Shown here in pieces: positions 1 to 14,131 of a DNA stretch of 64,000 nt. The number at the start of each line of letters is the position of its first letter. Position 1 is the first letter of the stretch. The DNA comes from Dipetalonema caudispina (Eukaryota > Nematoda > Chromadorea > Rhabditida > Onchocercidae), in contig JABVXV010000126.1 of NCBI GenBank assembly GCA_013365325.1, positions 62,001-126,000 of the forward strand, given 5' to 3'. The translations under genes and the position numbers were made by a program. Under the pieces are notes generated by a model. That model saw only the letters and a list, made by a program, of their open reading frames with translations, searched no databases and had not been told where the DNA came from.

Positions 1-2370
1 TTTCAACAGTACTGGACTGAATAATATGGGTTGAAGTTTGTTGAGCCAACCATTGCATTTCCTCCTTTTTAGTCTCATCGCGTAATAACGGCTCAAGACA
101 ATTATGTGAATTGATAACTGTATGACAAAGCAAACCGTAATCATTCTGCAACAATTTTTTTTCTTTCTTTATATATCAACTTTGCATATCCATTTTCTAA
201 ATAAATTCCAAGAATCTAAGTTGGATTTTTGGATTGAAATAATGACTGAGAAGGTTAATTAAATCGTACCTATGATGGATATGGATTTATTTAGATGCTA
301 ATATGTAAAAGTTGTAAAAATGAACCTGTAACTGATACATATTGGCAAGAATCATAACTGCCTTAACCATTTCTACTTCGTTTTGTTCGATTCCTTTCAA
401 AATACATTTCATTTTACCATTTCGTTCTTCACGTAAACTAACAAAGATATCCGGATGCCCAATGTTTCTTTGCAATTCTTGGAAAGAATAACGGCATGTA
501 TTCGGTAATTCGCATATTATACATAGTGGTGATAATTTCTGGAAGAAAAAAAAAAAAAAAAAAACTAATTGTATCAATAACAATAACAACGATAATATCT
601 GCTACTATTTAATTAATATTTTAAATCAAGAAAGAAAAATTATCAGCAAGATGGTCAGCAAGTAAATCAAACGAAATGATTTAACGGATGGAACTATACG
701 TCATCATAAATAAAATTTATTCATTTATATAGGTAAATAAACATCAATGAATAAAGTTCACCATCTAGAAGCTCGTAGTAATGTATGTAAAAGATATGTC
801 AGGCACATTGATAACTTACTCGTAGTCGTTGTCGTGCTTTTTCTACTTGCTGAACTGTTCCAGATACTGATACCTGATCAGAATTATCTTCAGCTGTTTA
901 TTAATTATAATATAATGATGCTTTTAAATAGGGAAGAAAAACATTGAAAATAATATGAATAACGATATCTTTTGTACGCAATTTCAAAAATTTTTTATTT
1001 TATTTGAATGCAAAAAATAGCAGGATAACATAAAAGCCGCTGATATGATAATAACATCTGCTTGAAGTAACTTAGAACCGAAATGCTTAGAATGAACTAA
1101 TGAAATGATATTTGATTAAGTATTCAAGTAGCAAGTATGCCTTATTCATTTGATGTGGGCAACATCTATATTGAATTTCACAAACTGATTATATTTCTTT
1201 TTTTCCTTTGCAAATTCTGAGCACTCGAACATGTAATCTCACTAATCATAATACCTGATTGTTCTTTTCCATATCATGAATTCTATTTGAATCTGGAAAA
1301 TGAATATGGCACATCGTATCACGCATAATATCCTGAGTATTTTTACCCTTTCGTCCTATTATTTTCGAATGATCACAATGCGGTATTTCGATCCTCAGTG
1401 ATATTTTATCGCGCTGCAAAGCAGTTTTCGCAAACGGAAAGACATGAATAATTTGAATTTTCAATACTTTGTTAAATTGGATAAAATTAAGATAATCCAA
1501 TTAGGTGACCTTTATTCTGAGTGTAGATGAAATCAATTGACGGGCACAGTTAACTTGTTCAATTGTACCAAGCATTTTGACATAAGGATCTGGAAATTAT
1601 CCTGTTTGTTTGTTTTTCAAATTATAATTTGTGACCGTATCAGAAATTCTGAACGAGCGATTCTCTTTTCCATTTTCTTCTGTTTCCCTACGACATTGAA
1701 CATATCCTAAATTTTAAAGAAATTCACTACCTTTTTTCGTCTTTGCACCAATCTTCAAACGGCTTGGCCAAGAAATAACAGCACCAGAGAGTTCCGTAAC
1801 CTGGAAAACAAACATATAAATGCGATAACTTCGCCTGAATATATCAAATTGGCACGAAAATTCTTCAGACGTTGTTTTTTTTTTTTTCATTCAAGATAAA
1901 TATTTAGGATAAATGCTGCAAAAACAAATTTACTTTTTGAAAGAATTCTTCCGCTGATGGCAGAAATTTCTCGGACCCGTATAGAGGCTCACCTGAAATA
2001 CATAATCTTAATGTTAATTAATATTCAAAATTATTGATACTAACATTTATAAAAATGTTCGACGATTGTAATTTGTTTTTCTCATAATACTTATCATATA
2101 GTAGTATCTTGCATTAACTAGAAGAACAATATTGATTACCTGGAGATTTTCAAAAAATGAAACTATCCCAAAATTCGAGATTTATAAGTCTACATTTTGA
2201 AATTAAGGATGTGAAGTTTCAGGTAAACCTGTGATCATCGATTCGAGTCGTTTACGATCAACTTGTATTTGTTCTTCCACCTGATCATTCGAGATTCTGT
2301 CTTGGGTCGTTAATTGCGTGCCTTTCAAGATTCCTTCAACTGTTTCATGTACCCGTTCTTCTTCACTCAT
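1..2370 (-). CDS. bcc-1: Bicaudal-C-like KH-domain RNA-binding protein (3' end beyond window)
   Basis: Bicaudal-C proteins bind mRNA through tandem KH domains and repress translation. Eight exons join in phase: 2229-2370, 1934-1992, 1731-1800, 1510-1589, 1255-1413, 820-873, 326-538 and 1-145 (continues left). The start is the first ATG of the first exon, MSEEERVHETVEG. The N-terminal part reads VDRKRLESM, then SAEEFFQKVTELSGAVISWP and RLKIGAKTKKDPYVK, the KH-like block that opens vertebrate BICC1. The 1255-1413 exon carries the classical KH core IIGRKGKN followed by CHIHFPDSNR, a motif very typical of this family. The 820-873 exon (VSVSGTVQQVEKARQRLR) and the following exon (KLSPLCIICELPN) match the BICC1 order. 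The SAM domain expected at the C terminus is not in the window. Seen: exon phases and motifs. Known: BICC1 domain order. Orthology to C. elegans bcc-1 is inferred. Confidence 0.85.
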
Positions 2371-5300
2371 TTATTCAAAAATCTTAATAATCATATTTTA
2401 GAATAACTATTAAATGTTTAACAGAAAAAAAACAAAGGGATAATTGACCAAAATTTTTAGACTTCAGTTCTAAATGGTAACAGTGAAAGCTTAGTTTTCC
2501 TTAAAAAGTGAAATAAATTTCGAATAATTCCACAAATAAGTCGAGAAACAGAGCTATTTTAAATGTTGATTTCAACAGCATGATACCAAAAAGTACCGTT
2601 TCACATTTATGATCCTCATTTAGAAGTTGGAAACTAAAAATGGTGTAATGATAATAACTAACAATAGGAGAGGGAGAGAGAGAGAGAGAGAGCAAATAAC
2701 TAGTTTCGGACGTGCTTACGCACTTGACGTGCGCACCAGAGACCGCAAAAAATCAAGTGAACTGAAAACGAGCGAGTGTGGTAAATGATCTGGAACGGAG
2801 ACAAGGTAAGATACAACGGGTACAGAGGGTACAAAGGTAATTGTTAAATAATAAAATAGTGCAATATATTGGAGCATTTTTCTTTTTTTTTTTCTCAAAA
2901 TGTGCTTGAATGAAACAAATTTGAATCATCTGGAAGTTCTGGGAGTCATTCATTTGGTAATACGACACGCCTATAAGTAAGGTAGGTATCAATCGAACAA
3001 AAGGGTGCATTGAAAAGTGATCGTACCAGTTGCAACAAACATTACAGCTCATCATTACATGAGGTACTCTATCCAGGTAGATTACTGGTAGCTTGAAACT
3101 TTTATATTATCAGATAGAATGTGCATTAATGATTCAACGAACAAAATTTAAAGAATGGAAAGCTTCTACACACAAGTGCTTCTTGAAGAAAAAGCGTTAA
3201 GAAGAAGTAGCTGATAAGAGATAAAAGATAATAAGAAGGTGAGAAAGGGGGGGAGAGGATGGGATGAGATGATTCTCGAGCAAAATAACTGAGATGGATA
3301 TTAGAAGGGGCGCGGTGTGTGTTGCAAGGTATAAGGAGGGGAAAGGGAAGAGGAGAAAGAGGATGGAAAAGGGGACTGTTGAGTTGGGAAGGAGATGCCA
3401 ACCGGTTGTCTCACCTTTTTCTGAAATTTTGATGTCGTGTGTTTTCGCGCAGCTCGCGCAGAACTCGGTTGTAGACGTCTTGAAAAGGCACGATAGGAGA
3501 GTCGTTTAAATCGCTCTTGATGTTAAATGTTAATTAATGAGTTGCTTTCTTTCAAATCATTACTCTTCTCGTAACATTTACTTCTTTACCAACAACTTAC
3601 ACATGCGTAACCTTTTCTCTAGAAGTATAATTACTACTTTTCACACAGTTCATTTCTCAATGATGCTGGTGATAATCATACATTGTTTGGAAATCTTTTT
3701 TAAATTTCAGAATGAGGTAGAATGAAATGATTCGAAGTGTAGCAGTTTAAATTGGCTCCCTTTTAACTTATGGGGCATTTTTAGCGCGAAAAGAAAACAT
3801 TTTGGCAATAAATCATACAAAGCTAGGTTGTCTAATTTATTGTCTCAAATTGAAAATTGAAATTAATTCATTTGGAAGGATACATTTCATCGATCGATTG
3901 CATAGCTATGAATTCAGTGAAATGGAATGCCGGTTGCAAGAAGATAAAACTTTTTAAGCATAATTAAGATAAGATAATCGGAAAGTTTGTTCGATCAAAC
4001 TTCTAATGGTTCTTTCTTAGATGAGTTCTTGAACAGAATTGAGATTGAACAAAGAATGCATACAGCAGCATTGTCTTAATTCCTTAAAATTACCGAATTT
4101 ATCATCTTTCTTTTTCTACCGCGAACTTTGAAAGGTGAAACACTGCTATCCCATTTTACTATTTTCAAACAGTTCATTCTTCTCTAAACCTCGTCTTTAT
4201 TTGCTATTCTTAAATACAATTTTGTAAATCAGATTTCTCCATTTCTATCTTTAGATAATAAATTTCTTTCTCCTACAAAAGCAAACCTAACAAAATCATT
4301 AACAAAATCATTAAGCTTCAACTAAACCCACACAATACTACCAAGAAGATCGGTGAAAATAGAACGATTTAAGATGTTCTGATCGATAAATGAATCGAAC
4401 ATAACAATTTGATGGCTAGGATTCATTTAATCTTCCTTATAGGCCTAGTTAAAATTTACAGGAATATAACACATTAACATTAACGAACCGTAGAAGAAAT
4501 ACTTAAACTTTGAGTTGAGCATATTTTTTTTCTCAAAAAAAAAAAAAAAAAAAAAAATTACTCTTCAACATTTCTCCATCAATTCTCATTGTATTTCTTC
4601 CTTCTTCTTTCTTATCAAAACATTTTCGCGATTAAATAATGTCAGTAAATTGCCATTTAAAACATTGAACTTATTGATGAACTTCTCCGGCGCCTTTGTC
4701 CCGTACAAACAGTTCAGTGAAATAGATAACACAAAATGAGCCAACAACAATATGGCACTTCTATCTCATCTTCATTTCTATTTTTAACAAGAAAAAGAAA
4801 AAACATATTTTTACCTTTTCGGTAAGGTATTTTGTCTTCCCTACTTGGAGTTCAAGTTTTCGCAAATCTAATTAATTGCTACGGTTGGTTAAGTTATTTG
4901 TAATGCATCGTACTACAAAGGAATTTTAGTTTTTAATTACTAAAATTCCGACATCTTGTTTTCTCTTCGCTTTTGTTTAATTACTAAAAACCATATTGAA
5001 AAATCAATCAATTCAGATTCCATGTAAGAAAAAAAAAAAAGAACAATAGAATAATTGAAAGGATGAACAAAGTTTACTTAATCAAGATTAAAATAAGGGT
5101 TAAATTCCATCAACACATCCCTCAGCTTCAAGCTACTTCTTGGCTTACAAACATGACAAAAGATGCAAGAAAATTGGGGCTTTTTTTTAAAATATGATTT
5201 GTACAAACCAATTAACAGTGGTTAAGTTTAAATTGTTGTTTACCCTACAGTAGATTCTTGTTTGTTTATGAACAAACTTCTATTTATAGATTAAGATTAA

Positions 5301-5626
5301 ACTTTCTGTCCATGATTTAAAAGGTAAATCTAATATACTAATATTTGCAACATTTAGCTCTTGTTACTAGCATAATTTGACACCGTTATTGGAAAATTAG
5401 TAATGATGGAATGTCTCAAAAATTTATGCCATGCATGATATTTCAAATCAATTATTCATTGCGCAAATTAGTTCGTTCTTTTAGCATAAACTCATTGCCA
5501 ACAAAAAGTTTAATTTTAATAAAGCAATAAGATTTGGAGCTTATTTTCAAATACCACAAAAATAAAAATGTTTCATTCGATTCAAATTCAATTCACGGTG
5601 TACTTTACAATAAATTGACAGATTAA
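2371..5626. other. Intergenic, upstream of the Bicaudal-C-like gene
   Basis: No supported coding exon. It holds an AG repeat (about 2667-2692), a purine-rich stretch on the plus strand (about 3170-3390, so pyrimidine-rich on the gene's sense strand), a short GC-rich patch with repeated CGCGCAG (about 3436-3500), and a run of 23 A at 4535-4557. Open frames here are low-complexity. It should contain the promoter and any 5' leader of the minus-strand gene to the left. Confidence 0.5.
2667..2692. repeat. AG microsatellite
   Basis: AG repeat about 300 bases upstream of the Bicaudal-C-like start codon; on the gene's sense strand it is a CT repeat. Confidence 0.85.
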
Positions 5627-8600
5627 TTATTGATTATGTTGACGAATTTTCTGTTGCATTCTGGTTGCTATTATTTCGAACGCTGTACAGTAATTCTTCA
5701 ATTTTCTGGAAAATCATTTCGTTAGAAATGTTTCTTTTTTTTCTTTTCAGTTATAAAGATATGAAATCATCAAAAGACAGAAAAAAAGAAAAAACAAATT
5801 ACTATTGTGAAAATAAATAGAAAATTCAAAAAAAGAAATAGCACTTACGAAAGTCCTGCATCAACCACACATTTACAAAATTCACCCAATTCTTTTTTCC
5901 AATTTATTGAATGACTACATCTTTTCAGTGTTTTCTTTGCTCTTGTTACTACCAAAGATGGTTGACAACTGAAGAAGGCAATAACATATTAATAATATCA
6001 GCGGTAATTGGATAAGATATATTGTGATAGTATTGTTTGTATCAGGAGAAGGGGCAAATGGAATGGCATACTGTAAGTGTAGCAGTATGTTGTAGTTTAT
6101 TCGGAATTTTTTGAACATTCCTGAGAAATCTCAAAAGAATGATCTATGACAGAAATTTTGTTATTAATTCGTGAAAAAGATTTTCAGTCCCATTTTTTGT
6201 CAGAATAATAGCAAAAATTCGAATTATTTTTATATCATCCATAAAACTTTTTATGCTGTTTTGCTTTATTTATGTTTATCATAAATATTAAATTTCAAAT
6301 AAATTTTTTTTTCTTTTACAAATTGAAGTTTACTTTTTAAAACTGTGCCGAGTCTTTTATTGGGAACGGTTCCCATTGTCAAGTCTGACCTGAATTGAAC
6401 TTCCGGATGGATATTCGTTTTTAGGAACCGCTTACTCAGAACGATCGAAGCAGAAGCCGTCATGATTCTTATCCAGGAAGCAATCTTTGACACAAATAGC
6501 GAATCCACCAGCTGTATCAATTATCGTATTAATCGATGACGTGATAACATTTGCCATATTACGCACGTTTTTCGTTATCGATAATGCAATAACTCGTAAT
6601 AGCTCAGTTATATTCGCCTTCGGGATACGTGGTCCATTCTTGGTACTGACACACCTATCATTATAATAGTTACATTTGATCATTTACTCTGAGATTTATT
6701 AAATAAATATATTTAGTACATTTAGGTAATCAAATTCTTAAAATAGAGATTATACAGTAATTCTGAGTTTCCAAATGCGCACAAATTAGAGTGCTAATTG
6801 TTATTTGCTGTATAATTAGAAGAGACTATCACATCACACTCCTAATTTATCAATATCAGTGATAATAATTATTAATAACATCAACAAATATTTCTCTTAC
6901 CATTTCCACAAATCATTTTCAACATTTTTGTATCATTTTATCATTATGACTAGATTATAATTATTGAAATTTGGAAAGTTATGGAGTCAACTTTTGTAGA
7001 TCAAAGTTTGCATTTTTTTTTTTTTTTTTTTTGAAAAATTAAGAAATGTCTTACGAATTGATGTTGTTTTCGAAACACGAAAAAAATGCCATCATCACTT
7101 GTTCTTTTTGATGAAAACAAGCCTTGAGATTTTCTAGTTGATCAGTTATCTACAAAAAAATAGCCAATGAGTTTGAAAAAAATTTGTCAGTTATCCAAAA
7201 AAAGTTTGGGATTGTTGTTAAGACAATCGATTAAAAATATATGATTCAGTATATTATCGCCGAGACTTTAATTTCTCTTAATATTTTCATTACCTTAACT
7301 ATCACCATATTCATCGATCCCATAGTATCCCATAACTATAACTTTCTCGCTAGCAATGTGATTGCATGATAAAATGCAATCCTTGATTGGTCTTGCAGAT
7401 CGTAAAGACATGAATTAAATTGTTTATTTAGAATTAACGATGACGCCATACTCACAGATTTTTATTTTGAAGCACTTGATAATTTCAAGAAATAGAATGA
7501 ACAAACAAATCAAGATTGAAGTAGACTAATTTTTGGTTCCGTAAAAATGGGTAAGAGGTAAAATGGATTCTCCACAAATATATTTTGTTCTTTGCCTATT
7601 TATTTTGTCCTGTTACAGATATTCAGCAAATTGGTTGGGGAGATTTTCACCACACTTAGAATGAAATTTCTTTCACTTAAAAACGGCAATTTTTTTAAAA
7701 AAATTTCCCACCTTTTTTTTCAAAATAACGAAATTTTTGAGAAGAGCATATTTTCTCCAAACTTTCTCCCTGTTTCTGCTGATTGGAAAATTTTGCAATT
7801 TTTGAACTTTCTTCTAGGTATCGAAGAAATACCAGAAGATTGATTGCTTAATTTTTCCTTGAAAATAAAGGTTTGACATTTTTCAAAAAATTAAATTTCA
7901 AAAAATTTCTGCAGTAAATTTAATTAACAACTTCGGAAATTTTTTTTTTTTTTGCAAAATGTTGCCAAGATGATTCATCGGGTGTAAAATGAAATCTTAA
8001 AATCATGGACGATTCATAAGCTATCATTTGTCACTTTCAACATTATTCGAAATTAACTGTAAACAGTACCGAATGATAACCTGACATCAATTGTAAATTT
8101 ATTTGTTCAGCTATTCTTTTTTTTTTTTAAGTGCACAATTACACCATTCCAATATTTTCCTCATCAAACAAACTTAATTTTTAATGTCGCAATCTTTCAG
8201 GGTAGACAAGTTCGCTGTGAATGATCTGTCCTTGCATTTAATATTAATATCAAACTGCTAAAATAATCCTACAAAAAAATTTTAATATCATTTAATTTCT
8301 AATCTTTAACCTATAAAAATAAACCCTATCAATCTTCCACGAAGTCAACAAGTTTTAAATATGTTTGTTTTAGGAATATTATTTGACATAAATCATCGAA
8401 TCAAATTGCCATAACGATCTTACTTGTTGAAATTTGAACAAGCATGGTGAGATGCAATTAGCTGCTTGACTTTTTATTTCTTTGATACATGCATGTTGTT
8501 CATCACATGAGCAAGTCCTCACATCAATACCAGTTATTACTGTTGTTTCATTAAATTCTGATTTTTCCTTTGTATTCACCTTTAATTTTAATCATAAACT

Positions 8601-9342
8601 TTTGAAATATTAAAAAATTTAAAAATTTTCTGATATCGTTTTGAGTCACATTTCTCCATCATTTGATCAGTGTAAGATTGAACTACCTACAGTGAAGGAA
8701 TAGATTTCCTATCTGTTCCAGCTAATTTTGATGTTCTTTCTTATCAACAACCTTTTGCTTCTCATGCCTATTCATTTTAAAATAATTATACTTTTCGATT
8801 ATTAACAAAATCGATCTCTGAAGGAAAAATTATCGATTTTCTGAAATTTCAAAAATAGTTACTACATGAATGTACGTGCAAAGAAATGTTTTGTCTTCAA
8901 TCGTAGCCCAAATTATCTGAACTACAGTATGCTTAATTTCTAAGCTTCCATTAGCTGATAACTTTAAAAAAAATAGTTCGCCAGTTGTTATCATAAACTA
9001 CTCTCCGAAAATTTTTTTTACAGCCGTATAAATTGTAAGATCATATGGAAAGAAGTTCAAATACTTTTTGATCTTTTATTCCAAAAACGGTAAAACTTCA
9101 TTAACTTGGCCTCTTCTTGTTCACTTCTTATGTAACCGTTAATCATTAGCCACACTGAAGTTGACTAATTTTCACAGTTTTAGAAATTGTATGAGAATCA
9201 AACAAAAATGTAAGTGTTTCAAATAAGCTGATTGAAATGAACTTACCCGATCAAAAGCACTTGATACGGCGAATGATAACTTTATGATAGAAAAGCTAAC
9301 CAAAAGAAAGGTAATAAAGGTTATAGCTGTTACAGTAATCAT
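5627..9342 (-). CDS. Secreted cysteine-rich protein, unrecognised family
   Basis: I do not recognise the family. Six exons join in phase into 254 codons plus stop: 9247-9342, 8424-8579, 7055-7149, 6436-6654, 5849-5968 and 5627-5705. Exon 1 encodes a clear signal peptide (MITVTAITFITFLLVSFS, then LSFA). The mature part has about 17 cysteines: TCSCDEQHAC, NCISPC, KACFHQKE, FFSCFE, then a helical cysteine-poor stretch with ANITELLRVIALSITKNV, then ICVKDCFLDKNHDGFCF, DCQPSL, LKRCSHSINWKKELGEFC, KCVV and KNYC. No TM segment follows the signal. Exon 4 could instead run on to a stop at 6432, but the donor at 6435 matches GAGTAAG and joins exon 5 in phase, restoring the cysteine pattern. Seen: exons, signal peptide, cysteines. 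Inferred: secreted nematode-specific protein. The 5627 end gives 26 residues after the last junction. Confidence 0.72.
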
Positions 9343-10890
9343 GAATAGTAATTGAAGAAGTGATACAATTGTTCGAACAGATTGCTTCTGTTGCCGGTTT
9401 GGAAATTAGTTAGAAGTAACTGAGAGAAAAGTTCAGAGGATGAGTTATGTATATATCATTTTCTGTGTCTGTGAAAACATGTACTGTCATCATAGCGCAA
9501 CAAAAAGAAAAGAAATTTCAATTACTGATTGATAAAAAATAATAGATCAAAAAATGATAGTTGGCTCATCACTTCACAACGTTTCTCTTCGACCTTTTCT
9601 TTCACATGTCTTTTTTACTTTATTTTATTCTCTTCTATGATGTTTATTTCCAATCACAGATTATTTTAAATGTTGAAATATTCATGCGAATAGTTGTTAT
9701 TACTCTCTTCAATTAAATTACTCATAAACAGCTATGCGTTTTTGTCGCTTCTATTTGTCTAAACCTTATTTTTCCAAGATTAATCTAAAGATGACAGATT
9801 GCAACTATGATTATACTTCTTACTATTTCTCTTAATCTTTCGTCCCTACTGATTATTATTCAGGATTTACAAAAAACGTATGAAAATTTCATCTTTGTCA
9901 AATTTTCAAACTGTTTAGGAGAAAATAAAGTAATAAAAATAATATCCTTTTCATGATGCAATAAATTCCGATTACACTGAATTAATAAAAATGCTCCTTT
10001 AAAGATCATCTGATGATGGATGAAGTTAAATGAATACTTTTCCAAATAATGATAGGACATGATCAAACAGGATAACAATGGGATCAACATATCACTACTG
10101 TTATTTTCATGGTTACCAAGTGATCAATTATCATTATAGCGCTAACTTTTCCAAATTACAAGCTTTTTTCCACAAATTGAATTTGATAATTATCTTTCTT
10201 CATTTTTTTTTAAAAATTTATTATGAACACTGTTTTTGAAAGGTTTTTTTTTTTTCTGCTACCCAAATCGGCGATGTTGTAGTTAGTCTACGGATATGCT
10301 TAAGCCTAATATGGTACTGAAAAGAATTGGCAGTTTGCAGGCATATCCAGAAGAATATTCATCTAAAATTTAATCCATTATAATTTACTCATTTTTCCAA
10401 AAAAAAAGAATGCGCTCGCTAAAATTTTATCATAAACCTTTCCACTATGTATTTTTAGCATTCTTACTTCTAATATTCTGAAATCTTTCAAATTAAATTT
10501 CGTAGCATTTTTGAAAGGAAATTATTTTAGCAATTGTATAGAAACGATTATTTCAATAATTTTATAGGCGAAGTGAATAGTGGAACCGTGCTATGAATAA
10601 TACCGAAAAAGAGAAAAGAAGAAATGTACCAAAGAATGATAATTTATTTTGTAGACGTCTGAAAAATTGTGGAAATTACATAAGAAAATTTTACTACCTA
10701 AAAAATATAATTAATAGTGGCAGAAGCAAAAGGGCTGATCAGTTTACATCATTCTCATTCTTTTTTTTTTCCAATATAACATTTTTCATTCAACAAAAGA
10801 GAACTTTATCAGATTTTCTAAATAAGTTAGTCATGATAACATTAAAATTTCAGGAAGGATCACATTTAGGCAACATGAGGCATTTAAAAT
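9343..10890. other. Intergenic
   Basis: Between the cysteine-rich gene's start (minus) and the 3' end of the C6-like gene (minus). I see only short AT-rich open frames with no splice or family support. It presumably contains the promoter of the cysteine-rich gene. Confidence 0.4.
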
Positions 10891-11782
10891 TTAAGGAGTG
10901 CTAAGGACACATTGTATCGTATGAACAACCAACGGAGGCTCGCTGATTTGCCATTGTCCTGCACTGTTGCAAATTAATGGTACTGATACGGTTCCTGGTT
11001 GAATATTTATAAAATTCACTTCATCCACCGTTATAGCAGCCATTAATTGCAGCGGTGGCTGTACTGTTGGTTGTCTACAATTGGAATTCCAATTCAAATA
11101 TTTTAATTGCTGATTCAAATTTTAGAATAAATTTTTATTCAGTGTTTAATTTGAATTCTTATTCAAATGTTGTCTTGAATAAGTTTTAATTCATATTTTA
11201 ATTCTAATTCTGTTATGTAAAATTCATTCATAATTACAGTTTTAAAGCATAAGAAAGTTTCTACTTTATCAATTTTTTATGGATTAGCAGTAACTTGGAA
11301 ACTTCTTACGAGCAAGTTGCAATAGCTAATGCACGACAGATATTGCTGTTGTAGATGAATGATACCATGCCGTTCGATAGATTTGTGTTATTTGTTGGCG
11401 AAATTATTAGTGGCTGACAACAAACTGAAAAGGTCCCAACTATATGAAAATATTGTAGTCATATACCGCCAATATCAAAATTATCAGAGTAGTCTGAGGT
11501 CAAATTAGTTCATCATGTCGTCTAGTAGTAATCTACAGACTTCTGAAAGAAATCTTTAGTACTAACTGTTAACTTTATGTTCAAATCATTTGCTAATAGC
11601 TAACTGGATATAACTTATAAAAAAAAAAAAAAAAAAAAAAACATGCCAGGAGGAGTTAAAGCTGGACCTGAAGTTGTAGTTGGAGTTACAACTGGTGGTG
11701 TCGCTGCACAAGCGTAAGCCACGGGTAATTGCATAGCTGCCAAAAGAGTGATCACAAATGCTGTTAACGAAAAATTATTCGG
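10891..11782 (-). CDS. C6-domain-like secreted protein (5' exon not found)
   Basis: Three exons fit in phase: 11668-11782 (or 11647-11782), 11310-11424 and 10891-11074. The first carries a signal-peptide core (SLTAFVITLLAAMQLPVAYA) followed by a Thr/Pro linker beginning CAATPPVVTPTTTS. The second has CCQPLIISP, NSNICRALAIATC. The third has ICNSAGQWQI and TIQCVL before the stop. The cysteine spacing and the C-x3-GQW element resemble the nematode C6 domain (Pfam PF01681), whose proteins are extracellular and often follow Thr-rich linkers. The exon with the start codon lies further right and I could not fix it; weak candidates lie near 12105-12175 and 12990-13116. Two donors are possible for the linker exon: GTCCAG at 11667 or a GC donor at 11646, both giving the phase needed. 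Family call is inference from pattern. Confidence 0.6.
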
Positions 11783-13956
11783 CTGAAATGGAAACAAAAT
11801 GATGTAAATTCTTATTTTTAGAATTATTTGAAATCAATTGTAATTTTTATAATATCACATCGAGAGTGGTACGAAAAATGGAAGTTCAAAAAGTTAAGTA
11901 TTAATTCTTCCAAGTGTTAGGTATTACTTTTATTAACCAGTATAATTTTCTCAGCTTAATACATCAAAGAATAAGAAATAGACTGATGCTGCACTTTTCA
12001 GCATCATTTTCCAAATCAGTGATTTAGGAATGTCCTGAAACTGAAAAAATATCAATAAGATAGAAATATAATGGTAGGTACGATCCTTCAAAACAAATGC
12101 AAACATTTACCGTCACCACTGACTTAAGTAAGACATAATGAGTGGAAACCAAGCTGAACTCATCGATAAATGTAAACATTTTAAGCTGATACATTACAAA
12201 TTCTATAATATTATGCGATATACAATTATTTTTAGAAAAAGAGATTAACAGTTTTAAAATATGCGAACAAATTGTGTCAACATTTTTGGAATTGACAAAA
12301 AATGTGAGATTTTTGATGAAACATTAAATCTGCTGATTAAGGGACATTACGAAAGCTCATCCGTTAAATCATGAAATTTGGACCAAGAATAAACAAAAAC
12401 AGAAATGAAAACAAGATAATTAAATAATGAAATTAAACACTTCGGGAAAGGGAAGAACTGGTAAGGAAAAATTAAGTACCAAAAGATTCCTTTTCATTCT
12501 CAGTCAAGAAAGTTAAAATAAGTTGCAGTTTGTATTGAGCTGAATCTTTGAGGAATATTTTATTTCCTCATTATCATTTATTTATGGAAGCAATTAAAAT
12601 TATTTTATTCGATTTGATTATACACTGTCATTCAATAAATTGCATTTTCGTATATTAATACTGAAAGAATAACTTCAAAATATGTTTTTACAAACGCTTT
12701 TTCTGGATACAATGATTCACATAGAAGTGTGGTGACAAGATTTCCCGGTAGATTCAGTATGGAGCGTTTTCTATTTTTTATACAAGCGGTACGTAAAAGT
12801 GGGATTTCTTGAGAAAAGCCAACAGGTCGAGACCAATTGTTAAACCATTTCGTTTCAATCTATCTACTAATCATCTCGTCCAAAAATGATTTTAATACAA
12901 AATATGAGTGTAAAAATTAAAGAAATGATTACAAGGACAAAATTGTTCCAAAAAATAAAGGAATTTTAGTTTGGAAAAGATACAAGTAATGAAGGAAAAA
13001 CTTACACGTAAATTTCGATCAGGTGAATTAAGGAAAATTGCAATAAAGTTATCCATAAATAGATAACATGAGCGGAAATGTGACGAATGGCTAACTGGGA
13101 AATGGGGTAAATGCATCTGATTACCAAATACTAACTTTTAGGCACTACTCAAAAGTAGTTTGAGGTCAATGTATATGGGAGATAGATAGGGGATGAGGTT
13201 TCACCACATAGATATTTCGTATCGCTATTATGGGATTTATGTAAGAATTTCAGGCAAATAAAAATGTCATCCCTATGCCCTTGAATTATGTCACCCCCTA
13301 TTTATGTATAATATATTTTCAAAATATATTGAACAATGTTTACCATCTTCTTCCGTCATCTTTTGGCCTCTGATCCTTGTTGCATCCCTTCTACTCACTT
13401 ATCATCTCTAACCTATCTTTTCAACGCTAAATATTTCATTCATCCCATTCGATCATTATTATTTGCTCATTTAATATCTTTGAAGAAAACATAATGCTGT
13501 ATTTTTTTTTTTTTTTTTTTTTCCCGGAATAATCTTAGCGAACGTCCTCAATACGCAACACTAATAACTATTTCATCCATTCGTTTGTATGAATCGTCGT
13601 GATCGCTCTGCTTTTAGTGAAAAACATACGGTGTAATTGGGATGCAATCACATGGCACTACAATATAGTAATCCCCTACTTGCTGTTTGCAGTTGTTCGA
13701 TAATAAAATCTATAGAGAACATCTAGAAGTATTAGTATTTTATATAATTTTGCTCATAAAATTATTTAAGATCAATTTCAGTTCATCCATTATAACGGTA
13801 TTTCAATGAATTTATTGCTTGGTAAGCAATAAATCGAAATGTACAATAATGTAGATGAAAAAAAAAAGAAACCCTGAATAAATAACTTTATAATCAGTAA
13901 CGTGAAACTATAATCTCAAAAAGCTGGAAGTTCAAAGTATTAATAAAAATTTAGCA

Positions 13957-13981
13957 ATATATATATATATATATATATATT
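13957..13981. repeat. AT dinucleotide microsatellite
   Basis: Uninterrupted alternating AT run of about 25 bases in intergenic DNA. Confidence 0.9.
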
Positions 13982-14131
13982 AATAATAATTAATTAAGAA
14001 ATTAGAATAAAATTTGAGGAATCAATCGTATTGTGAAGCAATACTAAAAATTAACTGCGATAATGTTTACATCATCTTGGAATAATGTATCTTTTCCATA
14101 ATATCATTTATCCTAATATTTCGAGAAATAA

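Noticed and set aside
3126..3401. Minus-strand frame rich in Ser, Pro and Leu
   Set aside because: It is the translation of a low-complexity pyrimidine tract, not a protein-like sequence.
6432..6683. Reading the fourth exon of the cysteine-rich gene to the stop at 6432
   Set aside because: A strong GTAAGC donor overlaps the stop, and the spliced continuation joins in phase and keeps the cysteine framework.
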